In this document: piece by piece, positions 34,603 through 48,118 of the stretch
How positions within the stretch are numbered: the stretch's first letter is position 1
Layout of the letters: every line of letters starts with the position of its first letter
Source: Ulva prolifera
Taxonomy: Eukaryota; Chlorophyta; Ulvophyceae; Ulvales; Ulvaceae
Length of the DNA stretch: 64,000 bases
Reading direction: 5' to 3'
Assembly: GCA_023078555.1 (NCBI GenBank)
Contig: CM041197.1
Location: forward strand, 2,886,501 to 2,950,500
Notes under the pieces: model-generated
What the model was told of the DNA's origin: nothing
The model's input: only the letters and a program-made list of their open reading frames with translations
Database searches by the model: none
Program-made: the position numbers and the translations under genes

Positions 34603-37411
34603 ATGACAAGGTCGAGCACAATTCCACCACATGGCGTAGCTGATCGCTATGACGCTGACAGCTTGCCCTCGGATGATTATGTGAACGTTTACAGTGGTGA
34701 GAGCGATGACGCGGATCACAGTCGCGGCGTCTGTGCTTCGCGGGATGGTGCCTCGTCACACCGGCGCGCTTCGCTGCATCGAGCAGCCAAACAGCTACTC
34801 GACCACTTGACCAGCGAATCTGAAGAGTTCCTTGATGTTGACGGTGTTGCACAGTTCCTGCAGATTCCAAGGACAGCTGCGCACTGCATCGTCGATGTGC
34901 TGGACGTGTTTCAGGTGCGTGCGGCCCTGGAAGGCCTGGTGACCCGTGTCTAGATCGCACGCCTTCAGTGAATGAAAAAAGTGAACTAAATACGTGCAGA
35001 TTATCATCCCTCGTGGTTCTATGTACACGTGGAGAGGGACAACTCACGTAGCGATGCTGCTGCAGTCGGACAAATTTAAATGTGCGCTTGCCATGCTCTG
35101 CCTTGAACTGTACCTGACACTCATGATGCGTACAACACTATTGCTTACTAGATCTATGCGTGCAGCTGGAGCATCTATGCAGTCCGGTATCGCGGTGCCG
35201 AAAGTTTGCCGAGCAATGATTCCCCACCTCCGCGACAATGTGGTGCGGTACTCTTTGACATACATGCTGCATGTTCACACATGTTCAAATACGCAGGTGC
35301 ACCTCACAAACATTCTGCTGATGTAAGCGTCTGATATCAACAGGATGTAAAATTTCAAGTTGTATCGTTCCACTTGTGTGGACTGGAGAAGCCAAGAAAA
35401 TGGTAAAATTGACACGCAAGCGTGCCATTGGTCCGGCACCGTGCTAGGTTTCGCACATCATCTCATTGCATGATGACTGTTGCGCATTCTTCACCAAATA
35501 TCACAGTCGAGTAGGCTAGAGCTCACATTGCGTCACTTCTGTGCTGTCAACCTGTACACTCTCACCCCACACGCTCTCAACCGCTACGTGGTTCCTGGCC
35601 TCTACCAAGTGCTCGTGCACCAAACTCAATCCCTTGAGCTAGAACCATCAGCACCACACGGTTGGGTTGACCTGAATCATGGGCGTACAGGGAGTAGAGT
35701 TCACTGTTGAAATCATGTCAAAGTGGCTGTGGGAGGCTCAAGATGCACATGATGCCATTCCCACGATTGCAGAGGCCCATGCACAGCAGCTCCGAGCGCT
35801 CTCTGCGCTGGTCACTGACATCCTGGCCGTCATCCAGGCGCTGGGCTACATAGACTTTGCCGTGTGCCATCAAAGGTGTGACACCTGAATGCTGACTTCA
35901 GACACCGGGTGATACATATCCACACATAGCAGCCTCGGGTCCATCTGCAACAGCTCAGATGTGACACCAGTAAGGCACTGCCCTGAAGTCATGAGATGGC
36001 ACAAGCCATAAGCGAGATCTAGCCTAGTTCAATCAGGTTGGCAGTACGTATAAAAGGCGAAGTCGATTCTATGGACCTGGGCCATTGCATGGCAGAGCAG
36101 CATATCAAACTACCAGGCAGGCTGGTACGTATGGGGTATGTATGGGGTCATTTCCATCACAACAGCTCACAGCAACACCCAGCGGCATGTGGCCACTGCC
36201 ATGCAAGTAAGTGCTAGAGCATTGTGACACTAGCACTCTTGTACTCTGTCCCAGCGGCGCTACCTGCCTCTCCGACTGTGTCCCTGTAACACTCTTCGCA
36301 CTTTGCAACACAGCCCGCCAAGCCGTGTGTTGCCTGCAGGGGAGACATCTACCTCTACAACCCCCACTCCCAGACCCAGCTGATCTCTCCGAAGGGCATG
36401 CAGCAGAGCGCGCGCATGCGCAACATGCGCCACATGTTTGACGGCCCCGCCCCGACCCCGACCGTGCGCCCGGGCACCTCCGCCTCGCAGCGCTCTGTCC
36501 CCCATTCCACCGGCGCCTCCTCCCGCCCGTACACAGCAGCAACCATTGCCGCGGTCCCCAACCGCGGCCGGGCGCGCCTCCCGGCCGCCACCCCACCGCT
36601 CCACCGCGACCTCTCCGCCGGAGGCCCCGGCCAGCGCTCACTCCCGACGGGGCGCACCGGTCGGACGCCCCCGCCGCCGCGAGCGTACGCACGAGGCGGG
36701 GCGATGCAGCTGCAGCAGCAGCGGCACATCTACGCGGCGCGCGCGCCGCCGCTGCCGGCCGCGCGCCAGCAGGGGCCGCCGCTGTCGCGCTCCGGCTCTC
36801 AGCGGCGCGGCCGTGCGGGGTCGGACGAGGACGTGCGCTCTGCGGTGTACCCAACGATGAGCGAGTGGTGCAGCATGCAGCAGGAGCTCGTCGACCGCGG
36901 CGGCTTCAGCGGCGCGGACATGCATGAGGACGTGTTTAGTGACGGGGCGTCGGACGTTGCGCCGCTGGCGTGCGAGGCTGCGCGCCGGCCGAGCCTCGGT
37001 GTGCCGCGCCTCCAGACGGCGCCCCCTGCGCACCGGTACCGCGACCAGAGCTGCAGCGGCCGGGTGGAGGGTGGGACGCGGCCGTGGGGCGCGCTCAATG
37101 GGGCGCCCCCGGCCACGGCGCGGGAGCGCGTGGGCGGGAGTGGGTACTACCGCCGGGGGGCGCATGCCGCGGTGAGCGGTCAGCTCGCGGGCAAGGCGGG
37201 GCCAGAACGGCGCAGTAGCAGCTTGGGCCCGCGGTGCGCCGGGGCTCCTGAGCCGGCGGAGCGTGACGTGGACCGCCGCGCCGCTGGTGGCGTCGCGAAG
37301 CTGAAGCACATGTTTGAGACGACCCGCATGAGCCGCATCGGTGGCTTTGGCGGCTCGACGAAGGTGCATCATATGGTGCAGCGGTACGAGGGCGGCACGG
37401 TGCCGGAGTAA
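34603..37411 (+). CDS. Putative E2F-like protein with two winged-helix segments and a basic low-complexity tail
   Basis: Exons supported by phase are 34603-34914, 35000-35081 and 36340-37411. An exon ending at 35875 (about 35700-35875) also fits, and another at about 35171-35296 is likely but less sure. The first winged helix spans exons 1-2: SLHRAAKQLLDHLTSES, LDVDGVAQFLQIPR, VDVLDVFQ, then IIIPRGSMYTWRG. This follows the E2F pattern of a helix, LDL..AA..L.V, DI.NVLE and a wing ending in YxWxG. The canonical RRIYDI recognition helix is not conserved (AAHCIV instead). A second similar segment reads LVTDILAVIQALGYID plus a wing running into IYLYNP. The C-terminal 300 residues are rich in Arg, Ala, Pro and Gly, with MRHMFDG near their start and LKHMFETTR near the end. 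Two DNA-binding segments recall E2F7/8 (DEL), but the assignment is tentative. Confidence 0.5.
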
Positions 37412-39191
37412 CGGGCAGCGGGATTGCTTGGCTTGCCAGGCCATGATGGGCGTTCTTCTCATTGCACATGCGTCAACGTGCAGGGACGCCTGTGAGGGCA
37501 GCACCTGGCTGGATTGTATTTATGTGGCTATTTGCGTTGTGGCATTGGCGAATGGGATTTTGGAGGGATGGGACTGTTGACCCTATGTTGAGTGCTTGAG
37601 ACGATGTGATGTTGACCTGGATCCACAGCTGATCGCAACTTGATCTGTGCTTTCAGTTCCAACTTGACAGCTTTATCTGCGGAGCCACGTGTGGGATATA
37701 GGTCGGTTTAGCTAGAGAGTGGGCTGAGATGGTCTGTGCTTGGTCAAATTTTGGTAGTGTGGCTGTCGAAGACAGTGGAAGAGTCGAAACGGTTTCGTGC
37801 TGTTGGCTCATATGGTATCTCAAGGTCAGCGCAGCCAGCGCACTTTTGTATGTAGCCTTCTGTGCCGAGGAGGAGCAAGATCTTGGAAACTATCACTCAG
37901 ATACATGAGCTCTGGCAAGCTGCAAACGTGGGGTGGCATGTAAATCGGAGCTAGAGCGTGCCGTGCGTGGTGGAATCCCCTTGGTGCATCTGTCATTCAT
38001 AGGAAGCGTCATGCCTGACAACTGCCTTTGACTATTGTGCACATGATCCTAGCTCTGTAACACCCTTGCTGCCTGCCTGCTCTGCAGAGGCTGCTGATTT
38101 TTGTACGATCGGACCTGTGTGTCCCCGAGCAGCTGCACTGGCATCGGGCTGAGCCTGGGCTTGGGTTGACGCTGGAATCAACACAATACGCTGCGGTGAA
38201 GTACCAACAGTATTACAGAGGTATCTACATGTGAACGCATCCGTATAGAGGCCTGCAGCTGTTGAGAGACATGTAGTTCCAAGGATGCACACTGAAACTA
38301 CATTTGGTACATCACTGCACACATGCCTGAACACCCAGCACTATAATACAAAAGCGCGATAGCCTGTCAAATGTAAGTGTCTGGAGATAGGCCTGAGAGA
38401 TTGAAAACGTGGGATAGGCACGGCATGCATGCGATCAGCCATACTGCAGCCCATATGTGCTCTGCTCGACAGTTCAAATCTGCAGACGTGCCAAGCAATG
38501 GAAGCAGACTTTTTAACTGCATTCTGGATCCCCCATGCCGTTATAGCTGCTGGAGTAAATGTGCGCGGGCGAGGCAGAGTGTTAGCTATGGCACGACACG
38601 GCTAAACCTCAGCATCGACTGCACGGTCAAAGATGCCATTTATACACGCTACAATCCACGCATAATGCGCCTATACGGTGACCTGAGGGTGATGATCGCT
38701 AGCGCTCTCGCCAGGGATCTTAGTGACATCTACGGTCTCAAACGAAACTGCCTCACATACACGCATCACCACCAATCGGCGATATGTACGAATTGCTGAT
38801 CTATCATTTCTTCTGTTGCAAACTTGATGGCGCTTGGCTCTTTGGCGATCATGTTGCTGTACACCAGCGCGTTTGCACGCGTTCCCAGCGGTCCCGTTTT
38901 TTCTTGGGACAAGCTGCGGCCGTGCCGCGACTGCATAGCGCAGTTGTTGAGAGGTCTTTGTGGTACGACACTGTTTTGACACAATTTCTTCGTAAGGGAA
39001 CGAAATTCAGGCAACCCTCATAACCGGCGTAAGCATCCTGGTGGCATGGCTGATGTGTCCTATGCGGGTGATTGAAATCTTTAGATCATGTATATACCAC
39101 GCCAGCAGCATGACTTTTGGAGCTGAGACAGTGTTCTCCAGGCATTAGGTTACCGCCTGTGCAGCCGTTTCAGACGTAGCCCTGCGTCAGA
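37412..39191. other. Intergenic between the E2F-like gene and exportin-7
   Basis: About 1.8 kb with no recognisable coding exon or repeat. It probably holds the upstream 3' untranslated region and the exportin-7 promoter. Confidence 0.55.
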
Positions 39192-42100
39192 ATGGCGATG
39201 GATTTGGCAACGCTGCAGCAGCAGCTGCCGCAGCTGGAGTACTACTGCGAGAGGCTTTACACAGCTCAAGTGCGCTGACAAACCTGATGATTCTTTTCGC
39301 ATATCAGATGGGCCATGGTCATGCTATGGTCGTACATGCAGGATCCGAACGAACGAAAACAAGCTGAGGAGTCGCTGACGCCCTTCGGGAAGTCCACTGA
39401 TTATATTCCTCATTTGCGGGTGTGTCCTAGGATTTACCTTTTCGTATTCGCTTGTGCTTGCTCGAAGCTCACAAGAATTGCCGTGACCTTGCCTGTGCGC
39501 TTGCAGACGATTCTGGACAACTCAAACAACCCATATGCTCAATATTTTGCGAGCTCTAGTCTGCTAAAGATGATCACGGAGCAATCTGTTAGGTGTGCAT
39601 TCCATCGCATGCCAACAGCTTGCTGTGCCAATGACGTTAGGTCTGACCCTGCTGACCAGGAGAGTTTCCGCAGAGTCGAGATCAAACTGGAAATTCGAAA
39701 TTACTTCCTCGGTTATTTGGAGAGGTGAGCTTCCCTTCTTTTCAACAATTCAGAGCGCCGGTCTTGATAGTGCCAACTCATGAGTGGCAGCCATAGCCAG
39801 CACAAGCTAGTCTCAAGCGTCACTCACTCGAAGCTGCTGCGGTCATCCTCATCCTTTCAAGTAACGCCTGCTGTGTGAGTAGCGCAAGTTGAGACATACT
39901 GTTTGCACGCGCCTCAGGAATGATGCATGCTGGGTTGTTGCAAAGGTGACGCAACCCCAGGTTTGTGGTGCAGCAAAGGCCCCACGTTTATGGACCACCA
40001 CCATCTCATCACATCTCTAGTCACGCTGATAGCACGGATCACCAAGCTGTGCTGGTTTGCGAAAGACGATGTGCGGACGATTGTCACAGATGCCAAGAAG
40101 TTCCTGGGCTCCAGCCCTCAGCTGTATCAATTGGGGCTGCTGCTGCTGAAGACAGTTGTTCAGGTACGCATTGCACAGCAGTGCTCCTTGCCATCGCAGC
40201 GCCGCAGGCAAAAAAGTCACACTGCAGGCGTTCTCACTGCGATCTCAGGCCTCCAACACCTTGACAAGTATGCATGCTGGTCATACAAGAAGTGCAGGCA
40301 GGATGACTGACAGGTGTCTCCATGCATGCAGGAAATGCATCAGCACATTCCCACCCGAAACACAACCCACCACCGCAAGACGACCGTGTCGTTTCGAGAC
40401 CTGTGCCTCCTCGACGTCTTTGGGACATCCCTCGAGGCGTTACGATACCTCAAGGGTGGCTCAGACACGACAGTGCAGAAGCAGGTGCGCCCTCACAGCC
40501 ACCCCTCCTCCTCTCCTGCCCCGCGCTCCACCAGCTCCACCCATGATTTCAGTCAGATGCCAGCCGGCCCTGGCTGCTCACGTGGTAGTGGTCCAGCTGC
40601 AGCGAGCGCCCCGGATGGCATGCGCCAACCCATTCGCCGACCCGCTAGCAGCTTCATGCTGACAAGGTCACCGTCCACGAGCTGTGTCTGGTTCACAGCA
40701 GACTTGGAGCCTGCACCTGCATCGCGCAGCTGTGCTCCCCGCGTTCCGCTGGCTTGCCGTGCTCATGCAACCATGCGCAATTTAAACGCAGCTGCGGCCT
40801 ACCCCCCAGTCCGCCTCAGCATCTGACCACATGGGCACTGGTCAGTGCTCAGCACACACGCGTGATGCTACGCCCTGGAGCGCCAGGCGAGTTTGGGCGC
40901 TGCCAAAATGTACACAAAAACGGCTGATTCACACCGCCCATGCCTAGACGGTCGCTACCACATCCCTCCGCGAGTGCACACCGCAGCGCCGCCGGTGAGC
41001 CGCACACGCCGTTCCCATCGCGCAGCTGCTGCAGGCGCTGGAGCTGTCGGTCGCGTGCCTCTCGTTCGATTTCGTCGGCACGTCCGTCGAGGACTGGGCG
41101 GAGGACGTCGCGACGCTCCAGATCCCCGGCGCGTGGCGCGCGCTCCTCGAGGACCTCGCGACCGTGCAGCTCTTCACCGACTACTACTTCGCGTCGGCGC
41201 CGCCGCTGTCGCCGATCGCGCTCGAGTGCCTCGTGCGCTGTGCGAGCGTGCGGAGGAGCCTGTTCGGCAGCGAGGAGACGCGCGTCGCGTTCCTCGCGGC
41301 GCTGATGAACGTCACGCTGCGCGTGCTGCAGAGCCGCCACGGCCTGGAGCACCAGGAGAACTACCACGAGTTCTGCCGGTGCGACCGACTCTGCTGCGGC
41401 GGCCCTCTCTCGCACCGCCGTTGCGTGGTTGTGTCGGTGGGTATGTGTGGATGTGCGCGAGAAGGCCTTTGTTGCCGGCTGCTGCTGGCGCAATGCGATG
41501 TGTCGGGGAGGTGGGGGTGCATGGACAGCAAGTGTGTAGAGGGGGGAGAGGGGAAAGGATGGGCTGCGATCCCCTCCCCATTGCAGCTTCAGCAATCCCT
41601 GCTGCTCCGGCCGTGTGCCGTGCAACCTCTGCACCTGTTCCCGGGTGGTCCAAGCCAGTCGTGATCGCACTGCGCCGGCGACGGACATCAGCTGCGTGGC
41701 GGTAAGGCTTGTCGGGCCAGCTCTTTTCTGAGCGTGTGCGTGTGTGCATGTGTGTGTGCTCCCTATGAGTGCTGTGGTGGGGGTGGCTGTGTCGGCATGA
41801 CGGGGAGCTGTGCTGCAGGCTGCTAGGGAGGCTGCGCTCGAACTTCCAGCTGAGCGAGATCGTGAGTGTCGACAACTACGAGCCGTGGATAACCGCCGTC
41901 GCCTCCTTCACAGTCAGCAGCCTGCAGGTGCGCCACCTGCGTTGAACCACGACGATCAGCCGCAGTGTACATCACTTGCATGCATGCCAGAGGATCCCAG
42001 CCGCAGGGGCTATCCCTAGTGGGTTGTCGATGCGCGGGCATACGGATTGCGTCCCCTGCATGTCCATCTGACAGTGTTGCCGCAGCCTCCCTGACTCCCA

Positions 42101-44150
42101 ACCTCAGCAGAACGTTCCACGGCACAGATGAGCACGCCACCCAGCAACCAGCAATTGACGTTTGCTGTACACAACAGTAGACAAGGAGTGCCGTGCGCTG
42201 CAGGGGTGGCAGATGTACTCGAGCAGCGTGACGTACCTGCTGCAGCTGTGGACGCGCCTCGTGTCGTGTGCCGCGTACCTCAAGAGCGGCCAGCCCAACC
42301 TCCTCGCCGACCTCCTCCCCCAGATCATCAGCGCCTACGTGCAGTGCCGCCTCGACTCCGTGCAACTCGTCGCCCAGGTCCGCCTCCCCCCCTGCCTCCG
42401 CCTGCACACGCATGAATGCCAGGGAGCACGCGCTTGCTGCAGAGAGCGGCCTGCGTCCTGGGCTACGACAACGTGTTGATGCAACATGCCGATGCGGCAT
42501 GCCCATGTAATATGCCCATGATGTGTGGCTGTTTGGCGTGGCTCGGGGAAGCCATGTCGGTGCATGGCCTGCTGGCTGCGTAGCGAGGCAACACAGCAAG
42601 GCGTGTTAGGCAAGCCTACAGCCGCTGGTGTCCACGCTGTGAGCTGCAGTCCGGTCCGGAAGCAGGGCCGCCTCGGCGATGCACGTACGGCCGCGGTCTC
42701 TCGCAACTGTTGAGGTTCCTGAACGCGCTCGCTGCAGGCCGGGCCCGTAAATCCCAGACCTGCCGCCTCCATGGCTCCCACGTACACTTTCATTTCTCCG
42801 TATGCTGCTACCGTGAGCGTGAATGATGTCGAGCGATCATTCATGCACACCGTTTCCCTTTGTTTTGCAATATCGATACGCCACAAGGACTCGGGCGGTT
42901 GTATGGCAGGGCTCCAACACAAGCTTTGTTTCGCAGGGGCAGGCGCTGGAGGACCCGCTGGACAACGAGGAGCAGCTGCAGGAGCAGCTTGAGAGCCTGC
43001 CGTACCTCTGCCGCTTCCAGAGCGAGAAGATGAGCTCCTACTTCTGCTCCGCCTTTGACGTGCGCCTGCAGCGCTACACCGCCATCTCGCAGGGCTCACC
43101 CCCCTCCTCCAACATCGAGCTCCAGGTCTGCTGCCTGCGCCCCGTCTCGCCCCCGCACTCTCATACCGTCGGTCCGTCTGCTCCCCGGTCCCCTGCGGCC
43201 CAGCTGGGGTATGCCATGTCCACTTGCAGCGCCAGCGTGTGCACGGCACGCGCCGCCGCACCGCCCCTCGGACACACAAGCCCTCAACCGCACATGTACT
43301 CGATGCACCATACCTTGGTATTTGCAAGTGCACCTCGCACGGTCGAGGCGGGTCTCCGGCGTGAGCGGCGCACGGCGGGTGCAGGTCGTGGAGGGCCAGA
43401 TCACGTGGTTTGTGCACATGATCGGCGCGATCATCAAGGGCCGCCTGACGACGGGCAGCACGGAGAGCCAGGAGGTGATGGACGGGGAGCTGGCGGCGCG
43501 GGTGCTGTCGCTGCTGAAGGCCGCCGACTCGCCGTTCCACCTCGCGCGCTACGGCGACACCTCCCGCCAGCGCCTCGACATCGCCCTGCTCACCTTCTTC
43601 CAGCACTTCCGCAAGGTGCGCCCAGCCAGCGCCACCCTGACGCACGCATGCATGACACCGCCCTGCCACCCCTCTTCCAGCACCCCGACACGGTGCGCCC
43701 TCTGCAGGGGCCACACCAGCAGGACTGGTCCCGGGCGCCAGCTACACGGGGGTGCTGGTTGCTGTGGCTGCTGCCCGCCCCGTTCCTGCCGCCTAGCCAC
43801 GTCCGCGCGCTTTGCATACATATGCACATGCACTTCCACCGTGTCATCGCCATTCTCCTCCAGCACCCCTGCGAGCGCCCAGCCAGGCACACCACAATGC
43901 ATGCACGCATGGCACTGCACCCCAGGCACATGCATGCACATGCGCGCACGTGAAGTTGTAGCCCCTCCTGGGCGCCCCCTCAGGAAGGCTGGGCCGTGAA
44001 GAAGGATGGCAGGTGTGCAGGTGTATGTCGGGGAGGTGGTCATGCATTCGAGCAAGGTGTACGAGCGGCTGCGGGACAATGTCGGCATCGACGACCACCT
44101 CGCCCTCCTCAACGTCATCCTCACCAAGGTCATCCACAACCTCAAGGTGC

Positions 44151-44181
<31 letters not shown>

Positions 44182-47100
44182 ATTCCAACATGCACTATGA
44201 CTCGGATGCGTGCTGGCCGTGCCGGTCGTTCCCGCCTGCTGCCCGGTGCACTCGGTGCAGAGTTGCATTAGGACGTTTCGTGATAGGTAGTACGTTAAGC
44301 AGAAATACGCCGGTGATGGCCAGACTTGGTAGTGCCACGGTCAACATCATCTGTGTGTAGCCACACTATTGCAGAGAACAGTAAAATGAACTAGCAGTCA
44401 ATCAGATGATCAGGTCACTCGGGTTCATCATGCAATGCAAGGGATGTTCAAAACCTTCTTTGGCGTTGTGGCTAGAGGTGCACCACGGTGCAGAGCTCTC
44501 GGCTTTCCAAAAACGCTCCAGTCCGAAACGTACGCGCGAACGATACGCTGATAAAGTACGTTACAATAAAATACGCGTATTAAACGTACCAAAACCGAAG
44601 GATGCGCGTATTAATGCAACTCTGACTCTGAGTGCGTGGGGTGCGCAGTGTACGAGATCCTTGTTCTCAAACTGCGCTGCACCTGCCTGCTCGTGCGTAA
44701 TCCACACGAGAACAAACAACGCAGTCACGGGCAGACTTGGTGTGGGTGGCGCGTGCAGACGTGGTCGAGCAGCGAGCGCGTGATCGAGATGACGCTCACG
44801 CTCTTCAAGGACCTCACGGGCGGCTACATGAGCGGCAAGGTCCTCTCGAAGCTCGACGCCGTCTCCTTCATGCTCGCCAACCACTCCCCCAGCCACTACA
44901 CCTTCCTCCAGTCCTCCTCCAACACCCGCAACCGTACCACCTTCTACTCCACCCTCGCACGCATGATCTTCATGGAGGACTCCCCCGCGAAGTTCGTCGC
45001 GTTTGTGGAGCCGCTGAAGGGCATCCTGGATGGGATCGCGGCCGCGAGCGCCAACGGCACGAACGCCGCCGTGCTGCGGCAGAGCGTCCCGGTAGACACG
45101 GTGATCGGGTTGTTCCGGGATCTGTATGGGATCGCACAGGCGACGATGTCGCGGCGGGCCTACATGTGCGTCCCCTCGCACACTGCCCTCTGCGCTGCCA
45201 CCGCTGTGCTGCCTGTGCTGTGCTGTGCTGTGCTTGTATCAGTCGATGGCGTGCCTGTGTACGTTTGATCGACCGGCGTGGCCGGGTGGGTGCAGTTTGA
45301 CAAAATGTTGAAAATGAAGGATGCGGTTGTCCAAGCACTTCCTCATGTGCATGCATGCGGGCGGCCGCGTTGGTGCTTGTCCGTGCGCCATGCCGCTCGC
45401 ATGCGGGCGCCTTGATCCATGAGCACCGGCTGCGGTGGGTCGAGGCACTCGCGCGCGGCGCATGCACGAGGCGAGCACAGCGGCTTGCAGCGATACATGC
45501 ATCAGCCGGCAGGGATGTGTGTGTGTGTGTCGATGCCACGCGTCCATGTGAGATCCCCCCGGCTGCCTGCAGGATGCTATTCCAGTGGCTGTACGGGAAG
45601 CACTTCCCGCCGATGCTGGCGTGCCTCGAGGCGTGGAGCGACACGCCCGCCGTCACCACCCCCCTGCTCAAGTTCCTCGTCGAGTTCGTGTCAAACAAGG
45701 GCCAATGTATGGCGTTCGACACGTCGTCGCCGAATGGCATCCTGCTGTTCCGGGAGATCAGCAAGGCGCTCGTCATCTTCAGCACCGCCACGCTGTCGGT
45801 GCGCCCCCCACCCTCCGCCCCCGCTGCCCTCCCGCTGGCAAGCCACTGCAGCAGCTGAGCAGTTTCTGCGGGAGAAAGTATCATCGGCACAGGACGTTGC
45901 GTGGCACAACACCAGAGCAGACACTCGATACTACATCTGTGGCCCCCTCGCTGCAGTGCTGCAACAGCAGCTGCACTGCAGCGGTGTCGATGCTTTAGCT
46001 GCAGCGGTGGGGCGCACAGGATGCATGCATGAGGATCAAGGCGTTCCCAGCACACGGACTGCTCATTGCGCAACATTAAAACAGCTCAAGCCCTTGTATA
46101 GCAGAGCACCAGCACACGCCTCCCGCCAATTCGGAGTTGTCATCGTCCTCGTCAGGATACGGCTCAGGTAATTTACATTACTTGTACAACTGGCTAGTGA
46201 CGGCACTGAGGCGCGTGGCGCATGCGTGCAGAGACCGGTGCCGCCCGGGGATGTGTACAGCCAGCGCTATAAGGGCATCTCCCTCTGCCTCTCGATGCTG
46301 TCGCGCGCCCTCAACGGCTCCTACGTCAACTTCGGGGTGTTTGAGCTGTACAACGACTCCGCGCTGCAGAGTGCCCTCGACGCCGCGATGAAGATGGCCC
46401 TCTCCATCCACCCGGAGGAGGTGCGTCCCCCGCCCCCTTTCACTGCCGCTCCTCCTGTGGCTCCGCGTCATGGCCACGCTTCCTACTTCCGCGTCGTGAC
46501 GGTGTAGCGAAGCCTCCATCAGAAAGTGTCACGAGGTCTGCTGTAGCAGCAGGTATGCTGGCATGGATGTTTTTTTGTGAGAGCATGCTTTTTTGGAGTG
46601 ATATCATGGAAAGTCGATGAATTATTGCACACCCGTACAGCGAACTGAACCACACGCCACTGGCCCGGGTGACAGTGGGCATCCACAGCGGTCATGCAGC
46701 CAGCTCTGCACTTTCCTACGCGCAACAACAGAGGCGCACTCATGAGCGAGCTGCCCGTGTTGTCTGCATGCGCGATGCTGTCGTCTGGGGCGGAGCGGCC
46801 GCCGCTGCTCCACAGATGCAGCTGCGCTGCATGCATGAGGGCGTTTGCCCAGCGTTCAAAGGCCCGCTCAATGACCGCTTGTGATCGCCACGCTCATAGC
46901 AGCATCCAGCGGCCTGGCAACCGCACCGGCGGCGCCCACACTCACCCGCATGCATGGCCGTGCAGGTGCTGCTGTACAGCAAGCTCGCGAAGTCGTACTT
47001 TGTGTTCCTCGAGGCGCTGTGCCACAACCACCACGCCTTCCTCGTGCGCCAGCCGCACGACACCTTTGCGCGCATCATGCGCTGCCTCGAGCTCGGCGTG

Positions 47101-48118
47101 AAGTCCCTCGACGTCACGACGAGCAGCCAGTGCGCGATGGCGATCGACAACCTCGCGACGTGGGTCCACCAGAACCTCATCAAGGTCGACGAGCTCCACC
47201 AAGTGCACCCCGCCGCCCAGGTGCCGCCCCTGCTTCTCCCCTCTCTGGCCTGTGCGTTGACCTGCAAACAAGCACTCGCCAACACACAGGTGCCCTTTGC
47301 TGTACTCGGTGTGTCCACGTGGGCTTCAGGAGATGACGTATGACAGCTACTGGCTGACAAAGATGGGGATGTGTGGGAGCATGAGAGGTCTGTGTGTCAC
47401 AGCACAGGAGGGGTGCCACTGACGTGGTGCACTTGAATCCTGTGGGTGAACAAGGACTGCCGTTCGCTGCACGGTGACTTCAACTGTTCACCAACACTGC
47501 TGAATCCGCTGCAGGCTGCTCTGCCCCGTGGCTGTTCACAATGACACAAAACAGGCATCAGCCACTGAGCATGTGCCAATCTGTGGTCAATCCACCCCGA
47601 CACAGCCCAGTCCTTCGTGTCTGCGTAGCTCAGTTCACAGCCGCATCATTCGAGTGCTGCGGATGTGCACGCGTAAATACATGTAGCCATTTCCGTAGGG
47701 ATGTTGACAACTCCGGTGTGGAGCTGACTGCCTGCAGCGGGGAGCGCACCGGCCGCTGGTTGTCTGAGGCACCCCGAGATGCCTGCAGGTGTTTGCCCAG
47801 CACGTCAACCAGAGCCCGAATCTGCTGCCCGAGCTGCTGCAGACGCTGCTCAAGATCGCGCTCTTCCAAGAGTGCTTCAACCAGTGGAGCCTATCGCGGC
47901 CGATGCTGTCCCTGATCCTGCTCAACCAGCAGAATCTGAGCGAGATTCAGGCCCAGCTGCTCGCTGCACAGCCGGCTGGCAAGCAGGAGTTTGTGTCAGA
48001 GTGTCTGGAGAAGCTCATGAAGGACGTCGACGACTCGCTCGGCTCCAAGAACCGGGATCGTTTCACGCAGAACCTCACCAACGTGAGGCAAGAGTTCAAG
48101 AACAAGTTCTGGTCGTAA
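39192..48118 (+). CDS. XPO7: Exportin-7 (RanBP16-type karyopherin)
   Basis: A Ran-dependent nuclear export receptor shuttling through nuclear pores. The 17-exon model is 39192-39269, 39342-39419, 39507-39592, 39674-39724, 39974-40163, 40332-40484, 41026-41378, 41819-41927, 42204-42377, 42937-43125, 43385-43615, 44021-44146, 44759-45165, 45573-45798, 46232-46420, 46966-47220 and 47789-48118, all in phase, 1074 residues (human XPO7 has 1087). It is collinear with the family: [16 protein letters not shown] at the start (importin-beta N-terminal repeat), [123 protein letters not shown] and [16 protein letters not shown] near the end. HEAT repeats fill the length. A TGTAA, the polyadenylation signal favoured by many chlorophytes, lies about 100 nt past the stop at 48219. 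Convergent with CLEC16A. Confidence 0.97.
44150..44176 (+). repeat. Poly-C tract at a 5' splice site (exportin-7 intron)
   Basis: A run of 27 C on the sense strand starts 3 nt into the intron after exon 44021-44146 (AAG|GTG then C-run). Confidence 0.95.
46121..46182 (-). repeat. Dispersed short repeat, copy 4 (exportin-7 intron)
   Basis: On the minus strand it reads aattacctgagccgtatcc, gaggac, gatgacaactcc and gaattggcggg. It ends before the ggaccacatatg block. It is antisense to exportin-7, in the intron before exon 46232-46420. Confidence 0.75.
47672..47717 (+). repeat. Dispersed short repeat, copy 5 (partial, exportin-7 intron)
   Basis: Only the centre is recognisable: gtagccatttcc, a short spacer, then gatgttgacaactcc. 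It is in the sense orientation in the intron before exon 47789-48118. Confidence 0.6.
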
